From Pegea sp. RAD2-039 (taxonomy: Eukaryota > Chordata > Thaliacea > Salpida > Salpidae): DNA of 64,000 nt. The position numbers were made by a program, and so were the translations under genes. The stretch lies in contig JAQGEQ010000380.1 in assembly GCA_034620365.1 (NCBI GenBank), forward strand, positions 3,286,001 through 3,350,000, in the 5' to 3' direction. Shown here piece after piece: positions 23,001-38,000 of the stretch (its first letter is position 1; each line of letters starts with the position of its first letter). The notes beneath the pieces were generated by a model that saw only the letters and a list, made by a program, of their open reading frames with translations, searched no databases and was not told the origin of the DNA.

Positions 23001-26000
23001 GTCATCTAATCTTGTTTTAAACAGGATGAGAATTTGAATGATGATAAAAATGAAGATGACTCTTCGGATCGAGATATGTTTAAAGTTGTGTCACCTAGAA
23101 ACAGGAAAAGTCCGAAGAAGCAGAAAATTGAAGAGAAGAATTTGAAGGATTTAGATATTCAAATTAAAACCAGAAATTATTTTAAATCGATGAAAGAAAA
23201 CACTGAAGTGAATAAACTGTACTTGCAACTGGGAACAATCATCAACTCAACTAGAGAGGTACGAGGTCTGCTTCCATCTACATCTTCTCATTTGATAATT
23301 TTAAGGAGATTTCAAACCTTCTAAACTCATATGAAAAGTATCATCATGTTTGGAAGTTAGATAGAAGTGTTGTTGAAGAAGACATCATCTCTCGATCCCC
23401 ACCTGTTGATGAATTTGAACAAATTATTCTTTCATACAAATCTCTGATTGATAATATCAACAATGAACCTCATATAATGGTTGTTGGTTCAGTAGCTGTC
23501 TACACAGGTTTCTAAATAAATCAACTTTTTCATTGGTTAAACAAAGACGATCTACAGAGGAGCTGAAATCTTCCTTGGTTGCTGAGTGTAGGTCTTGGAT
23601 GTCGTTCTACAGTCGATTATGTAATCAAAAATATAAAAGCAAAATGGAAGAAGTCTTCACATTTATTGATGACGTCACAAAGCGAATATCACGGCCGGTT
23701 AAAGATCTTGATGACATCCGCATCATTATGGGAAGTTTACGTGAAATTAGAGAAAGACAAATTGATATTGATATGTGCATTTTGCCAATTGAAGTAAGGA
23801 TATTTGGATTGAAGATGATTTATTGAATAATCAACTTTTTACTTCAAAGACGAGTTATAGTATTCATAACAAGTTTGATTTGCCAACTCAAAAAGAAGAA
23901 TCAGAACAAGTTGATATTCTCCGATATACTTGGGAAAAGTTACTAGTTCAAGCAGCTGAACAACAGCAACTGTTAGTTGAAATACAACCAAACTTTAGGG
24001 GTGACTTATCAACTAATATCAAATATTTTCAACATGATTGCAAAGTTTTCTTCGATGAATATGAAAAGGTTTATTTCTCCTTACCTCTAAATATTTTTCA
24101 TTGATTTAAAATTGATAATAAATTCAGCTGATTATTTTATTAACTTGTTTTGTATTCAGGAAGGACCAATGGTAGCAGGAGTACCTCCCCAAGAAGCCTC
24201 TGATAGGTTGATTATATTTCAGAACAAATTTGAAACAATTTACAGAAAATTCATCACATATTCAGGTATTCCAAAATTATAAGATTCTAATCAAATTATA
24301 ATCTCACTACTTTAGGTGGTGAGGAACTGTTTGGGCTTCCAGTAACATCCTACCCGAAATTACACGAGATTAAAAGGCAACTTGGCCTCTTACACAAGCT
24401 CTACAGTCTTTATAACAATGTCATTGAGACTGTTAATGGTTACTATGATATTTTGTGGTCAGAGATCAAAATTGATAAAATAAATGATGAACTAAATGAG
24501 TTCCAGAACAGGTTTGCTTTCAACTATTTTCATGTTGTTCAAAGTTGCTATAGTTATTTTTCTGTGTGTTTGCTAAAGTTGTTGGCAAAGTAAACAACCA
24601 CTTAAAAATATTCTAAGGTGACGTTTATGAAAAATATTTAACAAGTCTTGTGATGATGTAAAACCACTTATGTCTAGTTTACATTTAACAAGTTGTATTA
24701 CATTAAAATAAAAATCATATTATTTGAAATCTGGTGAAAAAACAAAATTTTAATTAGATGCCGAAAACTACCCAAAGCTTTACGAGAGTGGCAAGCTTTC
24801 TTAGATTTGCGAAAAACGATTGATGACTTTAGTGAAACTTGTCCATTACTTGAGCTAATGTCCAATAAAGCAATGAAAGAACGTCACTGGACAAGAATCT
24901 CAAACGTTAGTGTCACTGGCTCTAATTAGGTTTGTAACCGAAAATGTCTTTTAATAGGTAACTAAACATGAAATTGATGTTGAGAACGAATCTTTCACAC
25001 TAAGAGGTATAATGGAAGCACCTTTACTTGAAAACAAAGAAGATATTGAAGATATTTGTATCGCTGCTGTTAAAGAAAAAGAAATTGAAGCGAAATTAAA
25101 ACAAGTTTGTTGAAGTGATGGTAAAACGTGAGTAGAAATAATTAGATTGGTTTTGGGGTAGGTGATTGCTGAATGGGATAGCCACCAGTTTGTGTTTGCA
25201 AACTTCAAAAGCAGAGGAGAATTACTTCTCCGAGGAGATCATACCGGTGAAATTGTGACTGCGATCGAAGATAGCTCGATGATTTTGAGCTCATTATCAA
25301 GTAACAGGTTAAAACTAATTCCTACTTATCACTTAAAATGTTTAAAATTGGTTTTCTGAAGATACAACACACCTTTTCGACCAAAAATACAAAAATGGAC
25401 TCAAAACTTGATGAATACGAATGAAATAATCGAAAATTGGATGACAGTCCAAAACTTATGGGTTTATTTGGAAGCTGTGTTTGTTGGAGGGGATATTGCT
25501 AAACAATTACCAAAAGTAAATTAGTTGTAAAACCTCTCAATTATAATTATAATCAGTTTGATCAACTACAAAGCTAGTTTTATTAAAAAGTTTTCTGTCA
25601 ATAGTTTTTATACAAAAAACGAAAAAATTGATTCTATCTTTATGAAAATATATTCTTTAAATTTGCTAAGCGTTAAAAACATTCTCGTAAAAATGATATC
25701 TTAACCCAAACTGAAATACGAGATTTATACCATTGTTTAAATCTCAGACTTCATTAGCAACAACAAAAATGTATATTTTCTATTTTATAAAAAATTCAAG
25801 ATAGTTTATTACAACCTAATTTAATAGAAAAGCTTGCGATAGTAATTACATGATATAATGCTAAACAATTAAGCAACAAAGAAACTATATTATTAAAATG
25901 TATCGACTGACTTTCTATTCATTTCTTATTCTAAGACCCAACACAGGCTATTGTCTTGTACCAAGATTTAATATAAAGAAAGAGTAGGTTTTGTGTCTGT

Positions 26001-29000
26001 TAAACTAAGATTAAGATGTTAGATATAATTATAATAAATCAGTTCTTTAGGGGTCTTGTGAGATTACTGAGAAAAAGATTTGTGTGCTTTACAAATAAAT
26101 AATAATGTCATTCAGTTTTATTAAAAAGGTAATCTCTGGCATTTGACAAATTGTAATGAAACAGTTATTGTATGTTAATGATGTTGAACAAAGCAATTTT
26201 TTATTTCTTTTCCACCAATAGTTTGTAGTCAATAAATTTCCTGAAATTTTTCCAGGAAGCAAAACGGTTTTCTAATATCGACAAATCTTGGGTGAAAATT
26301 ATGACCAGAGCACACGAGACATCTAAAGTTGTCAGTTGTTGTATTGGTGATGAAACAATGCAGCAGTTGCTTCCACATCTTTTGGAGCAATTAGAATTAT
26401 GTCAAAAGTCATTGACAGGGTAAGAAATGAAAGATAAAAAAATTGGTTTAATTTGTTATGTTTTCCAGATATTTAGAAAAAAAGCGACTTCTTTTTCCTC
26501 GTTTCTTCTTTGTGTCTGATCCTGCTCTTCTGGAGATCCTGGGTCAAGCTAGTGACTCTCACACTATCCAGTCTCATCTGTTAAATGTTTTCGACAACAT
26601 TAAAACTGTTAGATTCCACGAAAAAGTTAGTTGACGTCGAACACCTTTCTATTGTATTGTACTTTCTAAACAATTAAGCTACTTAATAGCGCCATCATGC
26701 GGGAAATGTTTAAGCTGTTTCAACATAACCTCAAAATCTTTACCTGATGTCTAAATTTAGTTGACTGTTGTTCTAAAGACTTCATATTTGATGTCTGCAA
26801 GAACCTTATATGAAGCTAGTTGGTTTTATTCTCAAGTTTCAAAGACATTTTGAAATTTTTGTAGTTTTATGATCGCATTTTAGCGATTTCATCACGAGAA
26901 GGAGAAACAATTGATTTGGCGCAAACAGTATTAGCAGAAGGCAATGTAGAAATCTGGTTACAACATTTACTCGATAAAAGTCGGATTTCACTTCATAATA
27001 TCATCAGGACAGCTTATATGGCGATTCAAGATCCTTCTTTCGCTCTTCTAGACTTCCTCAACAATTTCCCTGCTCAAGTTTGTATTCAAATAATTCATTG
27101 CTAAACGAGATTTCATTTTTAGAGATTAACCAATATTCAATTTCATAATATTTACAATTTTTAGGTTGGAGTCCTTGGTATTCAGCTCTTATGGACTAGA
27201 GACGCTAATGAAGCCTTGTTGAACGCTAAATATGAGCGCAAAGTCATGCAAACCACCAACCAATCTTTCAAACAGCTTTTAGATACTTTAATTAAAAAAA
27301 CAAGAGAAAATCTGTCAAAAGTTGAACGAGTAAAATATGAAACTCTTATTACGATCCATATTCATCAAAGAGACATCTTTGAAGATCTAGTGAGTCTTCA
27401 AAATCATCTTCCAATCATCTTACTAAAATCTCTTGCAGATAAGCAAAAGTATCAAACATCCTTCAGACTTTGAATGGCAGAAGCAGTGCCGGTTTACATT
27501 TGATGAAGATGCAGATAAAACGATCATTTCAATTACAGATGTTAATTTCATCTACCAAAATGAATTTCTTGGATGTACAGAGCGTTTAGTGATTACTCCA
27601 TTAACAGATAGGTGATCTTGTTGATCTTCTTTCTCATTTCAATTTAATTCATTTTCTTCCCGATACTGACCTTTATAATCAAAATTTTGGACCGTTTTTC
27701 AACTCTTCTGATCCGCTTTCTGATCTTCTAACTCTTGTACGATATTACAGATGCTACATCACACTTGCCCAAGCATTGGGTATGAGTATGGGTGGTGCCC
27801 CTGCTGGCCCAGCTGGGACAGGTAAAACCGAGACCACTAAAGATATGGGACGAGCCTTGGGAAAATATGTAGTGGTCTTCAACTGCTCCGATCAGATGGA
27901 CTTTCGAGGACTCGGTCGCATCTTTAAAGGTCATATTCACAACTCATCAAATGCTCCCTAATCCTGTTTACCTCATAGGACTTGCTCAGTCTGGTTCTTG
28001 GGGTTGTTTTGATGAGTTTAATCGAATTGAATTACCAGTTTTATCAGTAGCAGCACAACAGATTGCAGTTGTTCTTCAATGCAAAAAAGAACGAAAAAAT
28101 CAGTTTCTCTTCACTGATGGAGATGAGGTAAAAGATCTTTTTAGAGAAAGGCTAGTACTTCGGAGCCATTTCTCAACGTTGATCTTGATCTTTTCAGGTC
28201 GCTATGAACCCTGAGTTTGGAATTTTCCTCACTATGAATCCTGGTTACGCTGGAAGGCAAGAACTCCCAGAAAATCTTAAAATTCATTTCCGGAACGTTG
28301 CTATGATGGTCCCTGATCGACAAATCATCATCAGGTGAGTGATGATCCCAGTAGAGATCATGTCATGATCACATGATGTTCACAGAGTGAAACTAGCTGC
28401 TGTAGGATTCGAAGGTCATGTTGTTTTAGCAAAAAAATTTTACATTTTGTACAAACTGTGTGAAGAACAGCTGACGAAACAGGTTTTGATCAGATTTGAT
28501 TCCATCGAATCATTTCAGTGTAAACTCTCAGGTTCATTACGACTTCGGACTTCGAAACATTTTGTCAGTTCTTCGGACACTTGGTGCAGCAAAACGCTCG
28601 AAACCAGACGATACAGAAAATATGACGGTAATGAGGGTCCTAAGAGACATGAACTTGTCTAAATTGAAAGATGATGATGAACCTCTTTTTCTTTCCCTCA
28701 TCAAAGATCTTTTCCCAGGTATCTATTTTCTAATCTCTAAGATCTGCTTTTAAGATCGCTTTTAAGGGATCAGTATGGAAAAGGGAACATACCCTGATCT
28801 GGAACAAGCGATAAAAGTCCGAACAAATGAAGCTGGCTTGGTTCATCATCTACCTTGGGTCCTAAAGGTCATCCAGCTCTTTGAGACACAACGAGTGAGA
28901 CATGGTATGATGGCATTGGGACCTAGTGGAGGTGGAAAGACTTGTTGCATCCACATCTTGATGAAAGCGATGACAGGTAAACTATGACGTCATCAGCGTG

Positions 29001-32000
29001 GCGTTGTTACTCTTATGACTGTGTGAAGATTGTGGGGAACCTCATAGAGAGATGAGGATGAATCCAAAAGCAATCACAGCTCCTCAGATGTTCGGAAAAT
29101 TAGATGTAGCTACTAATGACTGGACAGATGGAATCTTCAGTACTTTATGGCGTCGGACCTTAAAAGCTAAAAGAGGAGAACACATTTGGTTGGTTCTAGA
29201 TGGTCCAGTAGACACCATTTGGATTGAAAATCTGAACAGGTGATTTATCAAATTAGTTTTTGGGGTAATTCTTTTATTTATGAAATTTTTAGTGTTTTAG
29301 ATGATAATAAAACTTTAACACTTGCAAACGGCGACCGAATTCCAATGGCTCCTAATTGTAAGGTGATTTTTGAACCACATAACATTGACAACGCCTCGCC
29401 GGCTACTGTTTCAAGAAATGGAATGGTTTTTATGAGCTCTTCAGTTCTTCGATGGCATCCTATCTTGCATGCTTGGTTAAAGACTAGGTCTGAACTTGAA
29501 TCTAAGGTAAAATTGAATCTTTATCGTTTTGCTTTCAACAGTCTTTGAACTTTTTGATTAATTTCAGATTATTTCAAATTTATTTGATGAAAGTTTTGAT
29601 ATTATTTATCGATTTGCAACTCAGAATTTAGTTTTCAAAATGGATGTGTTGGAAGCTTTTATAATCAGGCAGTGTATCGGTTAGTTAAACTAAATGAAAA
29701 TTGAAAAGTTTCATTTTTACAAAACTTCTGATACACATAATTACTCTTTTTCATATAGTCATCTATTATTAGTTTACATTTTGTAATCACAAGCTTCTTA
29801 AACTTTAAAGTTTTAATGAGCGGCTTATTGGACCGTGAAGATAAAATTCATTCTTCAGAAGAGTTTATTGAAAAGATTTATGTCTTTGTGATAATGTGGA
29901 GTATCGGAGCTCTTCTAGAACTTAATGATCGATCAAAACTCCAACAATTTCTCATCGGTAAGCTCTCAATCATATGTTGATCCATAAAAGTAATCTTTCT
30001 AATCTTTAGAAGCAAAAGATTTTAAGCTAAACCTCCCAACAATTGAAGAAGACTCAGATGATACAATTTTTGATTATGTGATCAATAAAGATGCCAAATG
30101 GGCACACTGGAGTACACGCATCTCAGGTACCCTTCCACTTGAACTAATCTTGGTTTTGATCTTCATCTGTTAGAGTACACGTACCCAACTGATATCACAC
30201 CTGAGTACAGCTCCATTCTAGTACCAAATGTGGACAATGTACGAACAGACTTTTTAATTAGAACTTGTGCAAAGCAAGGAAAAGGAGTTTTGTTGATTGG
30301 TGAACAGGTAACGTGTGATATATTTGACTAAAATTGAAACAATTCAGATATTTCTTATTTATTTATTTTATTTCTTAATTTGATTTATTACAATAACTAA
30401 TCTTTATGGTTTTGATAAATCATAAATTGATATTTCCTGCTGAGTATTTTTATCTTTAACCACTTGTTTCAAAACTCAGATTTTTGTCGTCTTCTGTTTC
30501 TCCTACATCATATTTAAATTGTTTAATAAATTTTTAATAATATTTCGATATTTTGTTCGTTTTATCAAATTGTTTAGTCTTTTAGTTTAATTTGTAAAGT
30601 GTTCAACTTCTTGAGTTGCTCTTCAACAGGGAACAGCTAAAACCGTGATCATTAAAAGCTTCCTGTCTGCTTATAACCCGGATGAACATCTTTTTAAGAA
30701 CATGAATTTCTCAAGTGCAACAAATCCGATGATGTTTCAGGTTTTTAAAAGAATTTTCATCAAAACTTCAGTTGAAGTTTGATTTTTTGCAGCGAACTAT
30801 TGAAGGTTATGTCGAAAAACGAATGGGAAGCACCTATGGACCTCCTGCTGGTAAAAAGATGACTGTTTTTATAGATGATATCAACATGCCAGTAATCAAT
30901 GAGTGGAAAGACCAGGTAAACTTTGAAGCAATCCTGAAAACTTCAAATGAAGTCTTTAATGATGTAGATTACTAATGAGATAGTGAGGCAGTTAATGGAA
31001 AACGGCGGTTTTTACAACTTAGATAAACCTGGTGACTTTACTCATATTGTGGATATGCAAGTTTGTGGTTTGGTTTCCTACTTGTAGGTTGCTTTAATTA
31101 AATTTTATTTTTAGTTTATTGCTGCCATGATTCATCCTGGAGGTGGAAGAAATGATATTCCTCAGCGCTTAAAGAGGCAGTTTTCCATTTTCAATTGTAC
31201 CCTACCTTCAAATGCATCTATTGATAAAATATTTGGAATCATTGGACTAGGTCACTATTGTAAAGAAAGAGGCTTTGCTGTAAGTTAATTTGTAATTTGT
31301 CATAAATAAACTACAAGTAAAAAAGATAGACGATAATTTCAGTAAATTTACAAATTTAGTCGGAAAGGTAAAAACTTTTACAAATTCACCAAATTAGTGA
31401 AACCAATTTGACCTTAAAATCTCTCACTATTTTAGTTCAGAGAACAACGATTCTTAGCAATTATTTTTGGAATATTATAGAGATAAAATGTAAAAAAGCG
31501 TTAGTAATTTGAGAGAATTTATATAAAATTTTTACTTATAAAATTGGAAATAGAAAACAGATCGTGTTCAGATGAAAAGTTGATTTCACTCAAATTTCTT
31601 CTTATTTTTTTTGTAATTTAAAAAACGTTTTTTACTAATATTTCAAATGACTTGTAGCTGGATGTAATGAATCTTTTGAAGAAGCTTGTACCACTAACCA
31701 GGATATTGTGGCAACAAACCAAAGTGAAAATGCTTCCAACCCCAGCCAAGTTTCACTATGTCTTCAATCTGCGAGATTTGAGCCGCATCTGGCAGGTTAG
31801 ACACAAATCAAAGGTTTCCCACTATCACTAAATTAAATGATTTTGTTTAGGGAATGATCAATTCAATTCATGATGTAGTTAATGGTGAAGAGCCACTGAT
31901 GAAGTTATGGAAACATGAATGCTCCCGAGTGATCTCAGATCGATTTACAAACCAATTAGATAAAGAATGGTGAATTGACAGATGATTTTCGGATCAGATC

Positions 32001-35000
32001 TTTCAACTGAATTTTTTTAGGTTCGATCAGACACTGATTACGTTAGTGAAGAATGAGTTAGGAAATGAAAAGAGTCATTTAGTTGAAGATGAAGATCCAT
32101 ACTTTGTAGACTTTTTGAGGGAACCTCCGGAACCTACAGGAGATGAACCAGATGATTTTGATTTTGCTCCTCCGAAGATCTATGATCCAATCCCTTCATT
32201 TGATTTCCTAGAAGAGCGTCTTCAAGGGTAAAAAGCTGCTTCTCAAAATCCTCCTAATCTTAAATGATCTTCAGATACATGGATCAAATGAATGAGGCAA
32301 TCAGAGGTTCAAAAATGGATCTTGTTTTCTTCAAAGATGCAATGATCCACTTGATTAAGATCTCTCGCATCATTAGAACTCCTAAAGGACATGCTCTTTT
32401 AGTTGGAGTCGGAGGTAAGCTAAAATTTATTTACTTCATTCTCATTTACATAAAAATATTTACAGGTTCAGGAAAACAGAGTCTGACGAAATTGGCGTCT
32501 TTCATTGCTGGCTACAGCACATTTCAAATCACGTTAAGTCGATCTTACAATGCTAGTAACTTGATAGACGATTTGAAGATTCTGTACAGAAATGCTGGTT
32601 CATTGGTGAGTCAGAAAAGAATTTCTTTAAACTAAAACTACTCCTTGCTGATATTTAGGGCAAAGGAATCACTTTTATATTTACTGATAATGATATTAAA
32701 GAAGAGTCCTTCCTGGAATATCTCAACAACGTTCTCTCTTCTGGGGAAGTCCCGAATCTTTTTCCACGTGATGAAATGGATGAAATGATGCAGGTTTGTT
32801 TCTAGATTGCAATTTTAAGCAAGAATTACAACAAATGATGATCAGGAGTTGATTCCGGTGATGAAAAAAGAGTTTCCAAGAAGACCCCCGACAAATGAGA
32901 ACCTTTACGATTACTTTATGTCGAGAGTTCGTAAAAATCTGCACGTGGCTTTGTGCTTTTCTCCTGTGGGTAAGTTTTCTGAATGAAATTAATTTTGTGA
33001 ATGAGAAATGGGGTTGTTGTGAAGGTGAGAAATTCCGCAACCGATCTTTGAAGTTCCCTGCTCTGATATCCGGATGTACAATGGATTGGTTTAGTAGATG
33101 GCCCAAAGATGCTTTGATTGCTGTCTCATCTCACTTTCTAACTTCTTTTGATATCAAATGTTCATCTGAAGTTAAAACAGAAGTAACAAAAACAACTTCA
33201 TTAAATTTCTTAATTCAAAACTAAATATTCGAAAAAATCCCCTAAACTATATTAACCATATAATAAATATTTGATGATATTTGAAAAAAAACGAGATTTA
33301 AAACACCAAATTCTCGTTGAAGATTCAACAAGCAATGGGTGTCTACCATGATGATGTTGCTCTTAAGTGTAATGAGTATTTTCAACGATACAGAAGATCT
33401 ACTCATGTTACTCCCAAGTCCTACTTGTCTTTCATTCAAGTAAGATCTAGTAGATTGCATCTGCAGTAGCTAAAGTATTTTATATTTAGGGATACAAAGA
33501 AGTTTATTCCCAAAAGTTGGAAGAGTTGAATCAGCAGGCGGATCGCATGAAAATGGGACTTGAGAAGTTACAGGAAGCTGGCTTATCAGTTAAGCAGCTC
33601 AGTGTTGAGTTGATTGAAAAAGAAAAAGAGTTAGAAATCGCAAACGCGAAAGCTGAAGAGATTTTGACAGAGGTGAGGGTTGTAGTTTAGAAGATATTGA
33701 ATAATGTAAATGTTTGTAGGTCACAAGTCAAGCACAAGCTGCAGAGAAAGTTAAACAGGAAGTTCAAAAAGTCAAAGACAAAGCTCAGTCGATAGTTGAT
33801 GTGATTACAGTGGATAAAAAGTCCGCTGAAACAAAACTGGCCGACGCCAAACCTGCGCTGGAAGAAGCTGAGAATGCCCTGAAGACCATTTCACCTTCTG
33901 ACATTGCTACTGTTCGAAAGTAATTTGTTTGATTAATTGTAAATCTCTGACAAGATATCTCAACATATTTCATTCTCAGATTAGCAAACCCTCCAAATCT
34001 AATTCAACGAATCATGGATTGCGTTTTAATTCTTTTTCAACGAAAATTACAACCTGTATCTGTAATTGCTGAAACAAATAAGCCTTTGACCATGAAAACT
34101 TCTTGGTCTGATTCTTTGAAGATGATGACTGAACCTGGTTTCCTCAACAAACTTCAAGACTTTAATAAAGACACAATAAATGATTCAGTCAGTTTATTTA
34201 TTTTATCTCTTAGAGATTTTAGATATTATTTTTTCAATATTTTAACATTTTAGTTCAAATACTTTAAAAAAAGTAAAAAAGATATTAAGATAAAAGAAAA
34301 ACTTCAAGTAGCTTAAAGCTAACAAGCAAATTATTTTTAGGTGATAGATCTTTTGCAACCTTACTTCGATGCAGCTGATTATAACAGCAAAACAGCAACT
34401 AGAAGTTGTGGAAATGTAGCTGGTCTTTGTTCGTGGACTATTGCCATGGCAAACTTTTATGCAATCAACAAAGAAGTTTTACCTTTGAAAGCTAATCTTG
34501 CTAAACAGGTTTGTAAACAGCAACATTTTGTTTTAAATCTATTTCGATGATTGCAGCAAGCGCGTTATGATGCTGCAATGTCAGATCTGCAAAAAGCTGA
34601 AAGTGAATTAGAAGAGAAAAACCGTGAGCTTGCAGTTGTACAAGCAAAATACGATGCAGCGATGAAAGAAAAACATGTTCGTGTCTTCTTCCTCTTCCAT
34701 TAACGATCTTTCCTAAACTTTTCATCTTAGGAGCTAGCAATGAGTGCTGAACAGTGTAAGAAGAAAATGGAGACTGCTAAATTGCTCATAAATGATCTTG
34801 GAGGTGAACGATTAAGATGGACTGCACAGAGTCAAGAGTTTGCTGCTCAAACTAAACGACTTGTTGGTGATGTATTGATGGCAACTGCTTTTCTTTCATA
34901 TGCTGGTCCTTTCAATCAAGAGTTTAGGAACAATTTTCTGAACGGTTTGTTGCGTCAAGTCATCTGTGTTTATATTGATGGAGTCTTCTACAGATTGGCA

Positions 35001-38000
35001 GCGTCAGATGACCTCTAGACGGATTCCATTCAGTGATGATTTAAATTTGATCAACATGTTGACTGATACAGCAACAATTACCGAATGGAATTTACAAGTC
35101 TGATTAAAAGCTGTTTTATTAGTTTTTTATCTGCTTTGATTTTTAGGGATTACCTAATGATGATTTGTCAGTTCAAAACGGGATCATTGTTACAAAAGCC
35201 GCTAGATATCCCTTACTGATTGATCCTCAGGGACAAGGAAAGATATGGATCAGGAATAAAGAATCACAAAGCAACATGCTGGTTTGTTTGTCGACAAAAT
35301 ATTTGAGTTTTCTGCTGTTAAAGCATTCAACTTCTTTGTAGTTTACATCTCTGAACCACAAATATTTCCGGCAACATTTAGAAGATGCTCTTTCGAATGG
35401 AAGACCTTTAATTATTGAAGATGTTGAAGAAGAACTTGATCCAGCTCTTGATAATATATTGGATAAGAATTTTATCAAGATTGGAAAAAATTTTAAAGTT
35501 TGTTAAATTCAATGTATTTTCATCAATTGAGTTTTACGGATTTTCAGGTGAAAGTTGGTGACAAAGAAGTCGATATAATGAATGGATTCCAACTTTATAT
35601 TACTACAAAGCTTCCCAATCCTGCCTACACCCCAGAAATTAGTGCTAGGACCTCAATTATTGATTTTACTGTCACTGTAAAAGGATTAGAAGATCAACTA
35701 TTAGGAAGAGTTATTCTAACAGAGAAACAAGTCAGTTATGAAATTTATCTCAGCTTTTTAACGTCACCTACTTCAGAATATCTAAAACTTCATCATACTT
35801 TTTGCTTTTAACCCCAACGGCTGCTCTAATTCAAGATTGTTTGATCTTTAGGAGCTAGAAAAAGAACGAAATGATCTTTTAACTGGAGTCACTGAGAACA
35901 AACGAAAGATGAAAGATCTTGAAGATAATCTTCTTTATAGATTAACTTCCACCAAAGGAAGTTTAGTTGAAGATGAAAGTTTGCTTGGAGTTCTTCGCAC
36001 AACAAAACAAACTGCTCAGGAGGTACGATCATTAACTTCCTGTTGAGTCTTTAATGAGTTTCATGTTTGATTCAGGTTACTATGAAACTACAAACTGCTG
36101 CTGAAACTGAAACTCAAATCAATGCGGCTCGTGAAGAATACAGGCCAGTTGCTGCTCGAGGCTCCATCCTATATTTTCTCATTGTTGAAATGTCGATGGT
36201 GAATGTGATGTACCAAACATCCCTAAAACAGTTCCTCGGATTATTTGATCTTTCGTTAATCAAGTAAAGCTCTCTCATCAATTTACTTTTAAAATTATTT
36301 ACTAAAAACATTTCTCAGAGCTGATAAGAATCCTATAACATCAAAAAGAATCTCAAATATTATCTCAGTCATGACATATGTAGTATATCGATACGCAGCC
36401 AGGGGATTCTACGAGACCCATAAGATGCTATTCACTCTTCTGATGGCTCTTAAAATCCAGTTAGCAGCTAAAGAAATCCTGCATAAAGAATTCCTGACTT
36501 TCATCAAAGGTAATTTTTCTAAAAATTTCATTCAAAGTCTAACATCAGGTCTATAGGTGGGGCATCACTTGATTTAAACACTTGTCCTCCAAAGCCCTGT
36601 AAGTGGATTCTGGACATGACCTGGTTAAATCTAGTCGAGTTATCAAAGCTACAACACTTTCACGACATTCTTCGACAAGTTAGAAGCGTGTATTTGATGC
36701 AGTGACTTCATGTTATTGTCGATAGATACAAAATAACGAGAAGCAGTGGAAGCACTGGTTTGATAAAGAGGCTCCGGAAGACTCCCCGATCCCGGATGGA
36801 TATGAAGTCTCCTTGAAAATCTTCCACAGACTTTTATTAATTCGATGTTGGTGTCCGGACAGAACTACTGTCCAAGTATTAGTTGGTGGTTTGGACAGAT
36901 TTTGAAAGATTGAAATTTGATATTGTAGAGTCGACGGTACATCACGGACACATTAGGGGAGCAGTTTTCAGAAGGAGTCATCCTAGACATTGATGTGATG
37001 TGGCAGGAAAGTAATCCTCGAACTCCAATGATTTGCTTCCTCTCTATGGGATCGGATCCAACAACTCAAATCGGAAATCTTGCAAAAAAGATGAAGCTAG
37101 AATGTCGTGACGTCAGCATGGGACAAGGACAAGAAGTCCATGCCCGAAAGTTGCTTCATCATACTATGACAAATGTAAGTTGGTGACCACTTATCCACTT
37201 CTACTAAATATCAATTTCCAGGGTGGTTGGGCACTTCTTCAAAATTGTCATTTAGCTCTGGACTTTTTGGATGAGTTGATGACCACCGTGACCGATACCG
37301 AAGTGGTTCACCCAACTTTTCGGCTGTGGATCACAACCGAAGTACATTCAAAGTTTCCAATTACTTTATTACAAATGTCCATCAAGTTCACGAATGAACC
37401 ACCTCAGGGATTAAAGGCAGGTTTAAAGAGATCATACGCTGGTAAGTGGTTTCAAGCTTGATGATGACCTTTGACCCTTGATGATGTCTTTGAAAATCTA
37501 CAAAACTATTTTGAAGTTCTAAAATAGTTGAGAGCTTTTTACAAATTTCAAAACTTACTGAGCTGAACATAAGTCGAGCAAATAACATCTTTGGAAGTAA
37601 AACCCTTTGAATCATCAGGTATCACACAAGATCAACTCGAGATCTCGAACATGTACCAATGGAAACCAATGCTGTATGCGGTCGCTTTCTTGCATACCAC
37701 TGTCCAAGAACGTCGTAAATTCGGTCCAATTGGCTGGAATATTCCCTATGAGTTCAATCAGGCGGATTTCAATGCCACAGTTCAATTTGTGCAAAACCAT
37801 CTGGACGACATGGACCCCAAAAAAGGGGTCTCTTGGAATACTGTTAGATACATGATAGGTAAGTCAGTGAGAAGATAGTGACAGCTGATGACGTCACTAT
37901 TACATCATCAGAAAATTAATTGATTATTGTAACTAGGTGAGATACAATACGGAGGTCGAGTCACTGATGATTATGATAAACGTCTATTGAATACTTTCGC

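Noticed and set aside
32723..33106. Minus-strand ORF of 127 codons
   Set aside because: Antisense to dynein AAA4 exons; the plus strand is clearly the coding strand.
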